Source of the DNA: Megachile rotundata
Lineage: Eukaryota > Arthropoda > Insecta > Hymenoptera > Megachilidae
Assembly (NCBI RefSeq): GCF_050947335.1
Contig: NW_027473506.1
Span: 124,001-188,000 of the forward strand
Direction: 5' to 3'
DNA: 64,000 nucleotides
Part shown: in pieces, positions 1 through 13,000 of the stretch
How positions within the stretch are numbered: position 1 is the stretch's first letter
Layout: each line of letters opens with the position of its first letter
Made by a program: the position numbers and the translations under genes
The notes under the pieces: model-generated
Database searches by the model: none
Told to the model about the DNA's origin: nothing
What the model saw: only the letters and a program-made list of their open reading frames with translations

Positions 1-1421
1 GCTTATGTGATCGGGAGAACGACAATTACTATACTTATTACACTCACTATTATCAATCTAACTCATATTATTAACCATATTATGCTTATATGATCGACAG
101 AATGCCAATTACTATACTCATTACTCTTATTGTTATCAATCTAACTCATATTATTAGCCATATTATGCTTATATGATCGATAGAACGACACTTACTATAC
201 TCACAACTCTTATTATTATCAATCTAAATAATATTATTAGCCATATTATGCTTATGTGATCGATAGAACGACAATTACTATACTTATTACTCTTATTATT
301 ATCAATCTAACTCATATTATTAGCCATACTATGCTTATATGATCGATAGAACGACAATTACTATACTTATTACTCTTATTATTATCAACCTAACTCATAT
401 TATTAGCCATATTATGCTTATATGATCGATAGAACGACAATTACTATACTTATTGCTCTTATTATTATCAATATAACTCATATTATTAGCCATATTGTGC
501 TTATTTGATCGACAGAACGCCAATTACTATACTCATTACTCTTATTATTATCAATCTAACTCATATTATTAGCCATATTATGCTTATATGATCGATAGAA
601 CGACAATTACTATACTCATTACTCTTACTATTATCAATCTAACTCATATTATTAGCCATTTTATGCTTATATGATCGGGAGAACGACAATTACTATACTT
701 ATTACACTCACTATTATCAATCTAACTCATATTATTAACCATATTATGCTTATATGATCGACAGAACGACAATTACTATACTTATTACACTAACTATTAT
801 CAATCTAACTCATATTATTAGCCATATTATGCTTATATGATCGATAGAACGACAATTACTATACTCATTACTCATACTATTATCAATCTAACTCATATTA
901 TTAGCCATATTATGCTTATATGATCGATAGAACGACAATTACTATACTCATTACTCTTACTATTATCAATCTAACTCATATTATTAGCCATTTTATGCTT
1001 ATATGATCGGGAGAACGACAATTACTATACTTATTACACTCACTATTATCAATCTAACTCATATTATTAACCATATTATGCTTATATGATCGACAGAACG
1101 ACAATTACTATACTTATTACACTAACTATTATCAATCTAACTCATATTATTAGCCATATTATGCTTATATGATCGATAGAACGACAATTACTATACTTAT
1201 TGCTCTTATTATTATCAATCTAACTCATATTATTAGCCATACTATGCTTATATGATCGACAGAACGCCAATTACTATACTCATTACTCTTATTGTTATCA
1301 ATCTAACTCATATTATTAGCCATATTATGCTTATATGATCGATAGAACGACACTTACTATACTCACAACTCTTATTATTATCAATCTAACTAATATTATT
1401 AGCCATATTATGCTTATATGA
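1..1421 (-). repeat. 83-bp satellite array, inverted arm (17 monomers)
   Basis: This stretch consists of 17 head-to-tail monomers of exactly 83 bp, with starts at 1, 84, 167, 250, 333 and so on to 1412, with no indels, followed by 10 bases of an eighteenth. Each begins GCTTATATGATCG and is the reverse complement of the monomer that fills the rest of the window, so the strand label is relative to that. Variants inside the arm repeat at whole-monomer spacings: TGATCGGGA at 8, 672 and 1004 (8 and 4 monomers) and ACACTTAC at 188 and 1350 (14 monomers). These variants are the reverse complements of TCCCGATCA and GTAAGTGT, which occur only in the 1.5-13.6 kb part of the other arm. The arm therefore belongs to the same local subfamily. 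No gene is present. Confidence 0.97.
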
Positions 1422-1521
1422 NNNNNNNNNNNNNNNNNNNNNNNNNNNNNNNNNNNNNNNNNNNNNNNNNNNNNNNNNNNNNNNNNNNNNNNNNNNNNNN
1501 NNNNNNNNNNNNNNNNNNNNN
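1422..1521. other. Assembly gap (100 N)
   Basis: This is a run of exactly 100 N, the length commonly used for a scaffold gap of unknown size. The left sequence ends 10 bases into a monomer, between the GA and TC of what would be its GATC site. The right sequence starts exactly at the first base of an oppositely oriented monomer (AGCATAATATG). The real distance and the true relative orientation of the two sides are therefore unknown. Confidence 0.97.
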
Positions 1522-4137
1522 AGCATAATATGTCTAATAATAATAGTTAGATTGATAATAATAAGAGTAGTGAGTATAGTAATTGTCGTTCTATCGATCA
1601 TATAAGCATAATATGGCTAATAATATGAGTTAGATTGATAATAGTTAGTGTAATAAGTATAGTAATTGTCGTTCTGTCGATCATATAAGCATAGTATGGT
1701 TAATAATATGAGTTAGATTGATAATAGTGAGTGTAATAAGTATAGTAATTGTCGTTCTCCCGATCATATAAGCATAAAATGGCTAATAATATGAGTTAGA
1801 TTGATAACAATAAGAGTAATGAGTATAGTAATTGGCGTTCTGTCGATCATATAAGCATAATATGGTTAATAATATGAGTTAGATTGATAATAGTGAGTGT
1901 AATAAGTATAGTAATTGTCGTTCTCCCGATCATATAAGCATAAAATGGCTAATAATATGAGTTAGATTGATAATAGTAAGAGTAATGAGTATAGTAATTG
2001 TCGTTCTATCGATCATATAAGCATAATATGGCTAATAATATGAGTTAGATTGATAATAGTATGAGTAATGAGTATAGTAATTGTCGTTCTATCGATCATA
2101 TAAGCATAATATGGCTAATAATATGGGTTAGATTGATAATAGTTAGTGTAATAAGTATAGTAATTGTCGTTCTGTCGATCATATAAGCATAATATGGTTA
2201 ATAATATGAGTTAGATTGATAATAGTGAGTGTAATAAGTATAGTAATTGTCGTTCTCCCGATCATATAAGCATAAAATGGCTAATAATATGAGTTAGATT
2301 GATAATAGTAAGAGTAATGAGTATAGTAATTGTCGTTCTATCGATCATATAAGCATAATATGGCTAATAATATGAGTTAGGTTGATAATAATAAGAGTAG
2401 TAAGTATAGTAATTGTCGTTCTATCGATCATATAAGCATAGTATGGCTAATAATATGAGTTAGATTGATAATAATAAGAGTAATAAGTATAGTAATTGTC
2501 GTTCTATCGATCACATAAGCATAATATGGCTAATAATATTAGTTAGATTGATAATAATAAGAGCAATAAGTATAGTAATTGTCGTTCTATCGATCATATA
2601 AGCATAATATGGCTAATAATATGAGTTAGATTGATAATAGTTAGTGTAATAAGTATAGTAATTGTCGTTCTGTCGATCATATAAGCATAATATGGTTAAT
2701 AATATGAGTTAGATTGATAATAGTGAGTGTAATAAGTATAGTAATTGTCGTTCTCCCGATCATATAAGCATAAAATGGCTAATAATATGAGTTAGATTGA
2801 TAATAGTAAGAGTAATGAGTATAGTAATTGTCGTTCTATCGATCATATAAGCATAATATGTCTAATAATAATAGTTAGATTGATAATAATAAGAGTAGTG
2901 AGTATAGTAATTGTCGTTCTATCGATCATATAAGCATAATATGGCTAATAATATGAGTTAGATTGATAATAATAAGAGTAATGAGTATAGTAATTGTCGT
3001 TCTGCCGATCATATAAGCATAAAATGGCTAATAATATGAGTTAGATTGATAATAGTAAGAGTAATAAGTATATTAATTGTCGTTCTCCCGATCATATAAG
3101 CATAAAATGGCTAATAATATGAGTTAGATTGATAATAGTAAGAGTAATGAGTATAGTAATTGTCGTTCTATCGATCACATAAGCATAATGTGTCTAATAA
3201 TAATAGTTAGATTGATAATAGTAAGAGTAGTGAGTATAGTAATTGTCGTTCTATCGATCATATAAGCATAATATGGCTAATAATATGAGTTAGATTGATA
3301 ATAATAAGAGTAATGAGTATAGTAATTGGCGTTCTGTCGATCATATAAGCACAATATGGCTAATAATATGAGTTAGATTGATAATAATAAGAGCAATAAG
3401 TATAGTAATTGTCGTTCTATCGATCATATAAGCATAATATGGCTAATAATATGAGTTAGGTTGATAATAATAAGAGTAATAAGTATAGTAATTGTCGTTC
3501 TATCGATCACATAAGCATAATATGGCTAATAATATGAGTTAGATTGATAACAATAAGAGTAATGAGTATAGTAATTGGCGTTCTGTCGATCATATAAGCA
3601 TAATATGGTTAGTAATATGAGTTAGATTGATAATAGTGAGTGTAATAAGTATAGTAATTGTCGTTCTCCCGATCATATAAGCATAAAATGGCTAATAATA
3701 TGAGTTAGATTGATAATAGTAAGAGTAATGAGTATAGTAATTGTCGTTCTATCGATCATATAAGCATAATATGGCTAATAATATGAGTTAGGTTGATAAT
3801 AATAAGAGTAATAAGTATAGTAATTGTCGTTCTATCGATCATATAAGCATAGTATGGCTAATAAAATGAGTTAGATTGATAATAATAAGAGTAATAAGTA
3901 TAGTAATTGTCGTTCTATCGATCACATAAGCATAATATGGCTAATAATATTAGTTAGATTGATAATAGTTAGTGTAATAAGTATAGTAATTGTCGTTCTG
4001 TCGATCATATAAGCATAATATGGTTAATAATATGAGTTAGATTGATAATAGTGAGTGTAATAAGTATAGTAATTGTCGTTCTCCCGATCATATAAGCATA
4101 AAATGGCTAATAATATGAGTTAGATTGATAATAGTAA
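1522..4137 (+). repeat. Domain I satellite, short-cycle monomers
   Basis: About 31 monomers run in short phased cycles. A typical cycle has a monomer with GTTAGTGTAATAAG and TTCTGTCG, then one with GGTTAATAAT, GTGAGTGTAATAAG and TTCTCCCG, then one with AAAATGG and GTAAGAGTAATGAG. These are separated by one to several AATAAGAG-type monomers. The first monomer carries TGTCTAATAATAATAG in place of GGCTAATAATATGAG, a variant seen again near 2860, 3190, 5432 and 6594. The order within the cycle is strict, because the variant at a monomer's end predicts the start of the next. No gene or foreign sequence is present. Confidence 0.9.
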
Positions 4138-4975
4138 GAGTAATGAGGATAGTAATTGTCGTTTCTATCGATCATATAAGCATAATATGGCTAATAAGCT
4201 GAGTTAGATTGATAATAATAAGAGTAGTGAGCATAGTAATTGTCGTTCCATCGATCATATAAGCATAGTATGGCTAATAATATGAGTTTGATTGATAATA
4301 ATAGGAGTAATAAGTATAGTAATTTCGTTCTATCGATCACATAAGCATAATATGGCTAATAATATGAGTTAAATTGATAATAATAAGAGTAATGAGTATA
4401 GTAGTTGTAGTTCTATCGATCATATAAGCATAATATGGCTAATAATATGAGTTAGATTGATAATAGTTAGTGTAATAAGTATAGTAATTGACGTTCTGTC
4501 GATCATATGAGCATAATATGGCTAATAATATGAGTTAGATTGATAATAATAAGAGTAATAAGTATAGTAATTGTCGTTCTATCGGTCATATAACCATAAT
4601 ATGGCTAATAATATGAGTTAGATTGATAATAATGAGAGTAATAAGTAGAGTAATTGTCGTTCTATCGATCATATAAGCATAATATGGCTAATAATATGAG
4701 TTAGATTGATAATAATAAGAGTAATGAGTATAGTAATTGTCGTCCTATCGATCATATAAGCATAATATGGCTAATAATATGAGTTAGATTGATAATAATA
4801 AGTGTAATGAGTATACTAATTGTCGTCGTATCGATCATGTAAGCATAATATGGCTAATAATATGAGTTAGATTGATAATAATAAGAGTAATGAGTATAGT
4901 AATTGTCGTCCTATCGATCATATAGGCAGAATATGGCTAATAATATGAGTTAGATTGATAATAATATGAGCAATA
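4138..4975 (+). repeat. Divergent island resembling domain II
   Basis: About ten monomers here carry variants otherwise typical of the region beyond 13.6 kb: AGTGAGCATAG, TTCCATCG, AGTATGG followed by GAGTTTGATTG, AGGAGTAATAAG, and CATATAACCATAA near 4570. The island also holds one-base indels (GTCGTTTCTATCG near 4160 and AATTTCGTTC near 4321). Domain I cycles resume near 4.98 kb. An IGGC-like marker, TATAGGCAGA at 4921, recurs at 5667 (746 bp, nine monomers less one base), showing that the island's edge was itself partly copied. It could be a block transferred by gene conversion or unequal exchange, or a remnant of an older arrangement. Confidence 0.7.
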
Positions 4976-6513
4976 AGTATAGTAATTGTCGTTCTATCGA
5001 TCACATAAGCATAATATGGCTAATAATATGAGTTAGATTGATAATAGTTAGTGTAATAAGTATAGTAATTGTCGTTCTGTCGATCATATAAGCATAATAT
5101 GGTTAATAATATGAGTTAGATTGATAATAGTGAGTGTAATAAGTATAGTAATTGTCGTTCTCCCGATCATATAAGCATAAAATGGCTAATAATATGAGTT
5201 AGATTGATAATAGTAAGAGTAATGAGTATAGTAATTGTCGTTCTATGGATCATATAAGCATAATATGGCTAATAATATGAGTTAGGTTGATAATAATAAG
5301 AGTAATAAGTATAGTAATTGTCGTTCTATCGATCATATAAGCATAGTATGGCTAATAATTTGAGTTAGATTGATAATAATAAGAGTAATAAGTATAGTAA
5401 TTGTCGTTCTATCGATCACATAAGCATAATATGTCTAATAATAATAGTTAGATTGATAATAATAAGAGTAGTGAGTATAGTAATTGTCGTTCTATCGATC
5501 ATATAAGCATAATATGGCTAATAATATGAGTTAGATTGATAATAATAAGAGTAATGAGTATAGTAATTGGCGTCTGTCGATCATATAAGCACAATATGGC
5601 TAATAATATGAGTTAGATTGATAATAATAAGAGTAATGAGTATAGTAATTGTCGTCCTATCGATCATATAGGCAGAATATGGCTAATAATATGAGTTAGA
5701 TTGATAATAATATGAGCAATAAGTATAGTAATTGTCGTTCTATCGATCACATAAGCATAATATGGCTAATAATATGAGTTAGATTGATAATAATAAGAGT
5801 AGTGAGTATAGTAATTGTCGTTCTATCGATCATATAAGCATAATATGGCTAATAATATGAGTTAGATTGATAATAATAAGAGTAATGAGTATAGTAATTG
5901 GCGTTCTGTCGATCATATAAGCACAATATGGCTAATAATATGAGGTAGATTGATAATAATAAGAGCAATAAGTATAGTAATTGTCGTTCTATCGATCACA
6001 TAAGCATAATATGGCTAATAATATTAGTTAGATTGATAATAATAAGAGCAGTAAGTATAGTAATTGTCGTTCTATCGATCATATAGGCATAATATGGCTA
6101 ATAATATGAGTTAGATTGATAATAGTTAGTGTAATAAGTATAGTAATTGTCGTTCTGTCGATCATATAAGCATAATATGGTTAATAATATGAGTTAGATT
6201 GATAATAGTGGGTGTAATAAGTATAGTAATTGTCGTTCTCCCGATCATATAAGCATAAAATGGCTAATAATATGAGTTAGATTGATAATAATAAGAGTAA
6301 TAAGTATAGTAATTGTCGTTCTATCGATCACATAAGCATAATATGGCTAATAATATTAGTTAGATTGATAATAATAAGAGCAATAAGTATAGTAATTGTC
6401 GTTCTATCGATCATATAAGCATAATATGGCTAATAATATGAGTTAGATTGATAATAGTTAGTGTAATAAGTATAGTAATTGTCGTTCTGTCGATCATATA
6501 AGCATAATATGGT
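4976..6513 (+). repeat. Domain I satellite with start of an 11-monomer duplication
   Basis: These are ordinary domain I cycles, with TGTCTAATAATAATAG near 5432, GCGTCTGTCG with one base missing near 5570, and AGAGCAATAAG monomers. The marker ATAGGCAT at 6083 recurs at 6996, exactly 913 bp or 11 monomers later. Flanking monomers match over about 5.9-6.5 kb against 6.8-7.4 kb before diverging near 6.53 kb, where the downstream copy switches to GTGAGTGTAATAAG. No gene is seen. Confidence 0.8.
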
Positions 6514-8339
6514 TAATAATATGAGTTAGATTGATAATAATAAGAGTAATAAGTATAGTAATTGTCGTTCTATCGATCACATAAGCATAATATGTCTAAT
6601 AATAATAGTTAGATTGATAGTAATAAGAGTAGTGAGTATAGTAATTGTCGTTCTATCGATCATATAAGCATAATATGGCTAATAATATGAGTTAGATTGA
6701 TAATAATAAGAGTAATGAGTATAGTAATTGTCGTTCCATCGATCACATAAGCATAATATGGCTAATAATATTAGTTAGATTGATAATAATAAGAGTTGTG
6801 AGTATAGTAAGTGTCGTTCTATCGATCATATAAGCATAATATGGCTAATAATATGAGTTAGATTGATAATAATAAGAGCAATAAGTATAGTAATTGTCGT
6901 TCTATCGATCACATAAGCATAATATGGCTAATAATATTAGTTAGATTGATAATAATAAGAGCAATAAGTATAGTAATTGTCGTTCTATCGATCATATAGG
7001 CATAATATGGCTAATAATATGAGTTAGATTGATAATAGTTAGTGTAATAAGTATAGTAATTGTCGTTCTGTCGATCATATAAGCATAATATGGTTAATAA
7101 TATGAGTTAGATTGATAATAGTGGGTGTAATAAGTATAGTAATTGTCGTTCTCCCGATCATATAAGCATAAAATGGCTAATAATATGAGTTAGATTGATA
7201 ATAATAAGAGTAATAAGTATAGTAATTGTCGTTCTATCGATCACATAAGCATAATATGGCTAATAATATTAGTTAGATTGATAATAATAAGAGCAATAAG
7301 TATAGTAATTGTCGTTCTATCGATCATATAAGCATAATATGGCTAATAATATGAGTTAGATTGATAATAGTTAGTGTAATAAGTATAGTAATTGTCGTTC
7401 TGTCGATCATATAAGCATAATATGGTTAATAATATGAGTTAGATTGATAATAGTGAGTGTAATAAGTATAGTAATTGTCGTTCTCCCGATCATATAAGCA
7501 TAAAATGGCTAATAATATGAGTTAGATTGATAATAGTAAGAGTAATGAGTATAGTAATTGTCGTTCTATCGATCATATAAGCATAATATGGCTAATAATA
7601 TGAGTTAGGTTGATAATAATAAGAGTAATAAGTATAGTAATTGTCGTTCTATCGATCATATAAGCATAGTATGGCTAATAATATGAGTTAGATTGATAAT
7701 AATAAGAGTAATAAGTATAGTAATTGTCGTTCTATCGATCACATAAGCATAATATGTCTAATAATAATAGTTAGATTGATAGTAATAAGAGTAGTGAGTA
7801 TAGTAATTGTCGTTCTATCGATCATATAAGCATAATATGGCTAATAATATGAGTTAGATTGATAATAATAAGAGTAATGAGTATAGTAATTGTCGTTCCA
7901 TCGATCACATAAGCATAATATGGCTAATAATATTAGTTAGATTGATAATAATAAGAGTTGTGAGTATAGTAAGTGTCGTTCTATCGATCATATAAGCATA
8001 ATATGGCTAATAATATGAGTTAGATTGATAACAATAAGAGTAATGAGTATAGTAATTGGCGTTCTGTCGATCATATAAGCATAATATGGTTAATAATATG
8101 AGTTAGATTGATAATAGTGAGTGTAATAAGTATAGTAATTGTCGTTCTCCCGATCATATAAGCATAAAATGGCTAATAATATGAGTTAGATTGATAATAG
8201 TAAGAGTAATGAGTATAGTAATTGTCGTTCTATCGATCATATAAGCATAATATGGCTAATAATATGAGTTAGGTTGATAATAATAAGAGTAATAAGTATA
8301 GTAATTGTCGTTCTATCGATCATATAAGCATAGTATGGC
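6514..8339 (+). repeat. 22-monomer higher-order unit, copy 1 (1826 bp)
   Basis: This is the first copy of a 1826-bp unit. Landmarks repeat exactly 1826 bp later: GTAAGTGTCG at 6807 and 8633, the same variant at 7969 and 9795, and ATAGGCAT at 6996 and 8822. Within the unit the two GTAAGTGTCG monomers are 14 monomers apart, and 8 monomers separate the second from the next unit. Sequence upstream of 6514 stops matching (GGTT against GGCT). I saw only isolated substitutions between the copies, for example TGTAATAAG against TGCAATAAG near 7376/9202. Confidence 0.88.
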
Positions 8340-10098
8340 TAATAATATGAGTTAGATTGATAATAATAAGAGTAATAAGTATAGTAATTGTCGTTCTATC
8401 GATCACATAAGCATAATATGTCTAATAATAATAGTTAGATTGATAGTAATAAGAGTAGTGAGTATAGTAATTGTCGTTCTATCGATCATATAAGCATAAT
8501 ATGGCTAATAATATGAGTTAGATTGATAATAATAAGAGTAATGAGTATAGTAATTGTCGTTCCATCGATCACATAAGCATAATATGGCTAATAATATTAG
8601 TTAGATTGATAATAATAAGAGTTGTGAGTATAGTAAGTGTCGTTCTATCGATCATATAAGCATAATATGGCTAATAATATGAGTTAGATTGATAATAATA
8701 AGAGCAATAAGTATAGTAATTGTCGTTCTATCGATCACATAAGCATAATATGGCTAATAATATTAGTTAGATTGATAATAATAAGAGCAATAAGTATAGT
8801 AATTGTCGTTCTATCGATCATATAGGCATAATATGGCTAATAATATGAGTTAGATTGATAATAGTTAGTGTAATAAGTATAGTAATTGTCGTTCTGTCGA
8901 TCATATAAGCATAATATGGTTAATAATATGAGTTAGATTGATAATAGTGGGTGTAATAAGTATAGTAATTGTCGTTCTCCCGATCATATAAGCATAAAAT
9001 GGCTAATAATATGAGTTAGATTGATAATAATAAGAGTAATAAGTATAGTAATTGTCGTTCTATCGATCACATAAGCATAATATGGCTAATAATATTAGTT
9101 AGATTGATAATAATAAGAGCAATAAGTATAGTAATTGTCGTTCTATCGATCATATAAGCATAATATGGCTAATAATATGAGTTAGATTGATAATAGTTAG
9201 TGCAATAAGTATAGTAATTGTCGTTCTGTCGATCATATAAGCATAATATGGTTAATAATATGAGTTAGATTGATAATAGTGAGTGTAATAAGTATAGTAA
9301 TTGTCGTTCTCCCGATCATATAAGCATAAAATGGCTAATAATATGAGTTAGATTGATAATAGTAAGAGTAATGAGTATAGTAATTGTCGTTCTATCGATC
9401 ATATAAGCATAATATGGCTAATAATATGAGTTAGGTTGATAATAATAAGAGTAATAAGTATAGTAATTGTCGTTCTATCGATCATATAAGCATAGTATGG
9501 CTAATAATATGAGTTAGATTGATAATAATAAGAGTAATAAGTATAGTAATTGTCGTTCTATCGATCACATAAGCATAATATGTCTAATAATAATAGTTAG
9601 ATTGATAGTAATAAGAGTAGTGAGTATAGTAATTGTCGTTCTATCGATCATATAAGCATAATATGGCTAATAATATGAGTTAGATTGATAATAATAAGAG
9701 TAATGAGTATAGTAATTGTCGTTCCATCGATCACATAAGCATAATATGGCTAATAATATTAGTTAGATTGATAATAATAAGAGTTGTGAGTATAGTAAGT
9801 GTCGTTCTATCGATCATATAAGCATAATATGGCTAATAATATGAGTTAGATTGATAACAATAAGAGTAATGAGTATAGTAATTGGCGTTCTGTCGATCAT
9901 ATAAGCATAATATGGTTAATAATATGAGTTAGATTGATAATAGTGAGTGTAATAAGTATAGTAATTGTCGTTCTCCCGATCATATAAGCATAAAATGGCT
10001 AATAATATGAGTTAGATTGATAATAGTAAGAGTAATGAGTATAGTAATTGTCGTTCTATCGATCATATAAGCATAATATGGCTAATAATATGAGTTAG
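8340..10098 (+). repeat. 22-monomer higher-order unit, copy 2 (nearly complete)
   Basis: This is the tandem partner of the unit that begins at 6514. It matches that copy at a constant 1826-bp offset until 10098, where GAGTTAGATTG replaces GAGTTAGGTTG, so it lacks about 70 bp of the full 1826. The same order of variants is kept, including the TGTCTAATAATAATAG monomer, the AGAGTTGTGAG monomer with GTAAGTGTCG, and the ACAATAAGAG monomer with TTGGCGTTCTGTCG. The high similarity suggests recent unequal exchange. Confidence 0.87.
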
Positions 10099-13000
10099 AT
10101 TGATAATAGTATGAGTAATGAGTATAGTAATTGTCGTTCTATCGATCATATAAGCATAATATGGCTAATAATATGAGTTAGATTGATAATAGTTAGTGTA
10201 ATAAGTATAGTAATTGTCGTTCTGTCGATCATATAAGCATAATATGGTTAATAATATGAGTTAGATTGATAATAGTGAGTGTAATAAGTATAGTAATTGT
10301 CGTTCTCCCGATCATATAAGCATAAAATGGCTAATAATATGAGTTAGATTGATAATAGTAAGAGTAATGAGTATAGTAATTGTCGTTCTATCGATCATAT
10401 AAGCATAATATGGCTAATAATATGAGTTAGGTTGATAATAATAAGAGTAATAAGTATAGTAATTGTCGTTCTATCGATCATATAAGCATAGTATGGCTAA
10501 TAATATGAGTTAGATTGATAATAATAAGAGTAATAAGTATAGTAATTGTCGTTCTATCGATCACATAAGCATAATATGGCTAATAATATTAGTTAGATTG
10601 ATAATAATAAGAGCAATAAGTATAGTAATTGTCATTCTATCGATCATATAAGCATAATATGGCTAATAATATGAGTTAGATTGATAATAGTTAGTGTAAT
10701 AAGTATAGTAATTGTCGTTCTGTCGATCATATAAGCATAATATGGTTAATAATATGAGTTAGATTGATAATAGTGAGTGTAATAAGTATAGTAATTGTCG
10801 TTCTCCCGATCATATAAGCATAAAATGGCTAATAATATGAGTTAGATTGATAATAGTAAGAGTAATGAGTATAGTAATTGTCGTTCTATCGATCATATAA
10901 GCATAATATGGCTAATAATATGAGTTAGATTGATAATAGTATGAGTAATGAGTATAGTAATTGTCGTTCTATCGATCATATAAGCATAATATGGCTAATA
11001 ATATGAGTTAGATTGATAATAGTTAGTGTAATAAGTATAGTAATTGTCGTCCTGTCGATCATATAAGCATAATATGGTTAATAATATGAGTTAGATTGAT
11101 AATAGTGGGTGTAATAAGTATAGTAATTGTCGTTCTCCCGATCATATAAGCATAAAATGGCTAATAATATGAGTTAGATTGATAATAGTAAGAGTAATGA
11201 GTATAGTAATTGTCGTTCTGTCGATCATATAAGCATAATATGGTTAATAATATGAGTTAGATTGATAATAGTGAGTGTAATAAGTATAGTAATTGTCGTT
11301 CTCCCGATCATATAAGCATAAAATGGCTAATAATATGAGTTAGATTGATAATAGTAAGAGTAATGAGTATAGTAATTGTCGTTCTATCGATCATATAAGC
11401 ATAATATGGCTAATAATATGAGTTAGATTGATAATAGTATGAGTAATGAGTATAGTAATTGTCGTTCTATCGATCATATAAGCATAATATGGCTAATAAT
11501 ATGAGTTAGATTGATAATAGTTAGTGTAATAAGTATAGTAATTGTCGTTCTGTCGATCATATAAGCATAATATGGTTAATAATATGAGTTGGATTGATAA
11601 TAGTGAGTGTAATAAGTATAGTAATTGTCGTTCTCCCGATCATATAAGCATAAAATGGCTAATAATATGAGTTAGATTGATAATAGTAAGAGTAATGAGT
11701 ATAGTAATTGTCGTTCTATCGATCATATAAGCATAATATGGCTAATAATATGAGTTAGATTGATAATAATAAGAGTAATGAGTATAGTAATTGGCGTTCT
11801 GTCGATCATATAAGCACAATATGGCTAATAATATGAGTTAGGTTGATAATAATAAGAGCAATAAGTATAGTAATTGTCGTTCTATCGATCATATAAGCAT
11901 AATATGGCTAATAATATGAGTTAGATTGATAATAGTTAGTGTAATAAGTATAGTAATTGTCGTTCTGTCGATCATATAAGCATAATATGGTTAATAATAT
12001 GAGTTAGATTGATAATAGTGAGTGTAATAAGTATAGTAATTGTCGTTCTCCCGATCATATAAGCATAAAATGGCTAATAATATGAGTTAGATTGAGAATA
12101 GTAAGAGTAATGAGTATAGTAATTGTCGTTCTATCGATCATATAAGCATAATATGGCTAATAATATGAGTTAGATTGATAATAGTATGAGTAATGAGTAT
12201 AGTAATTGTCGTTCTATCGATCATATAAGCATAATATGGCTAATAATATGAGTTAGATTGATAATAGTTAGTGTAATAAGTATAGTAATTGTCGTTCTGT
12301 CGATCATATAAGCATAATATGGTTAATAATATGAGTTAGATTGATAATAGTGAGTGTAATAAGTATAGTAATTGTCGTTCTCCCGATCATATAAGCATAA
12401 AATGGCTAATAATATGAGTTAGATTGATAATAGTAAGAGTAATGAGTATAGTAATTGTCGTTCTATCGATCATATAAGCATAATATGGCTAATAATATGA
12501 GTTAGATTGATAATAGTTAGTGTAATAAGTATAGTAATTGTCGTTCTGTCGATCATATAAGCATAATATGGTTAATAATATGAGTTAGATTGATAATAGT
12601 GAGTGTAATAAGTATAGTAATTGTCGTTCTCCCGATCATATAAGCATAAAATGGCTAATAATATGAGTTAGATTGATAACAATAAGAGTAATGAGTATAG
12701 TAATTGGCGTTCTGTCGATCATATAAGCATAATATGGTTAATAATATGAGTTAGATTGATAATAGTGAGTGTAATAAGTATAGTAATTGTCGTTCTCCCG
12801 ATCATATAAGCATAAAATGGCTAATAATATGAGTTAGATTGATAATAGTAAGAGTAATGAGTATAGTAATTGTCGTTCTATCGATCATATAAGCATAATA
12901 TGGCTAATAGTATGAGTAATGAGTATAGTAATTGTCGTTCTATCGATCATATAAGCATAATATGGCTAATAATATGAGTTAGATTGATAATAATAAGAGT

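Noticed and set aside
1386..1601. An apparent 71-residue minus-strand ORF.
   Set aside because: Its middle is the 100-N gap and it spans the orientation switch, so it does not exist as a real reading frame.
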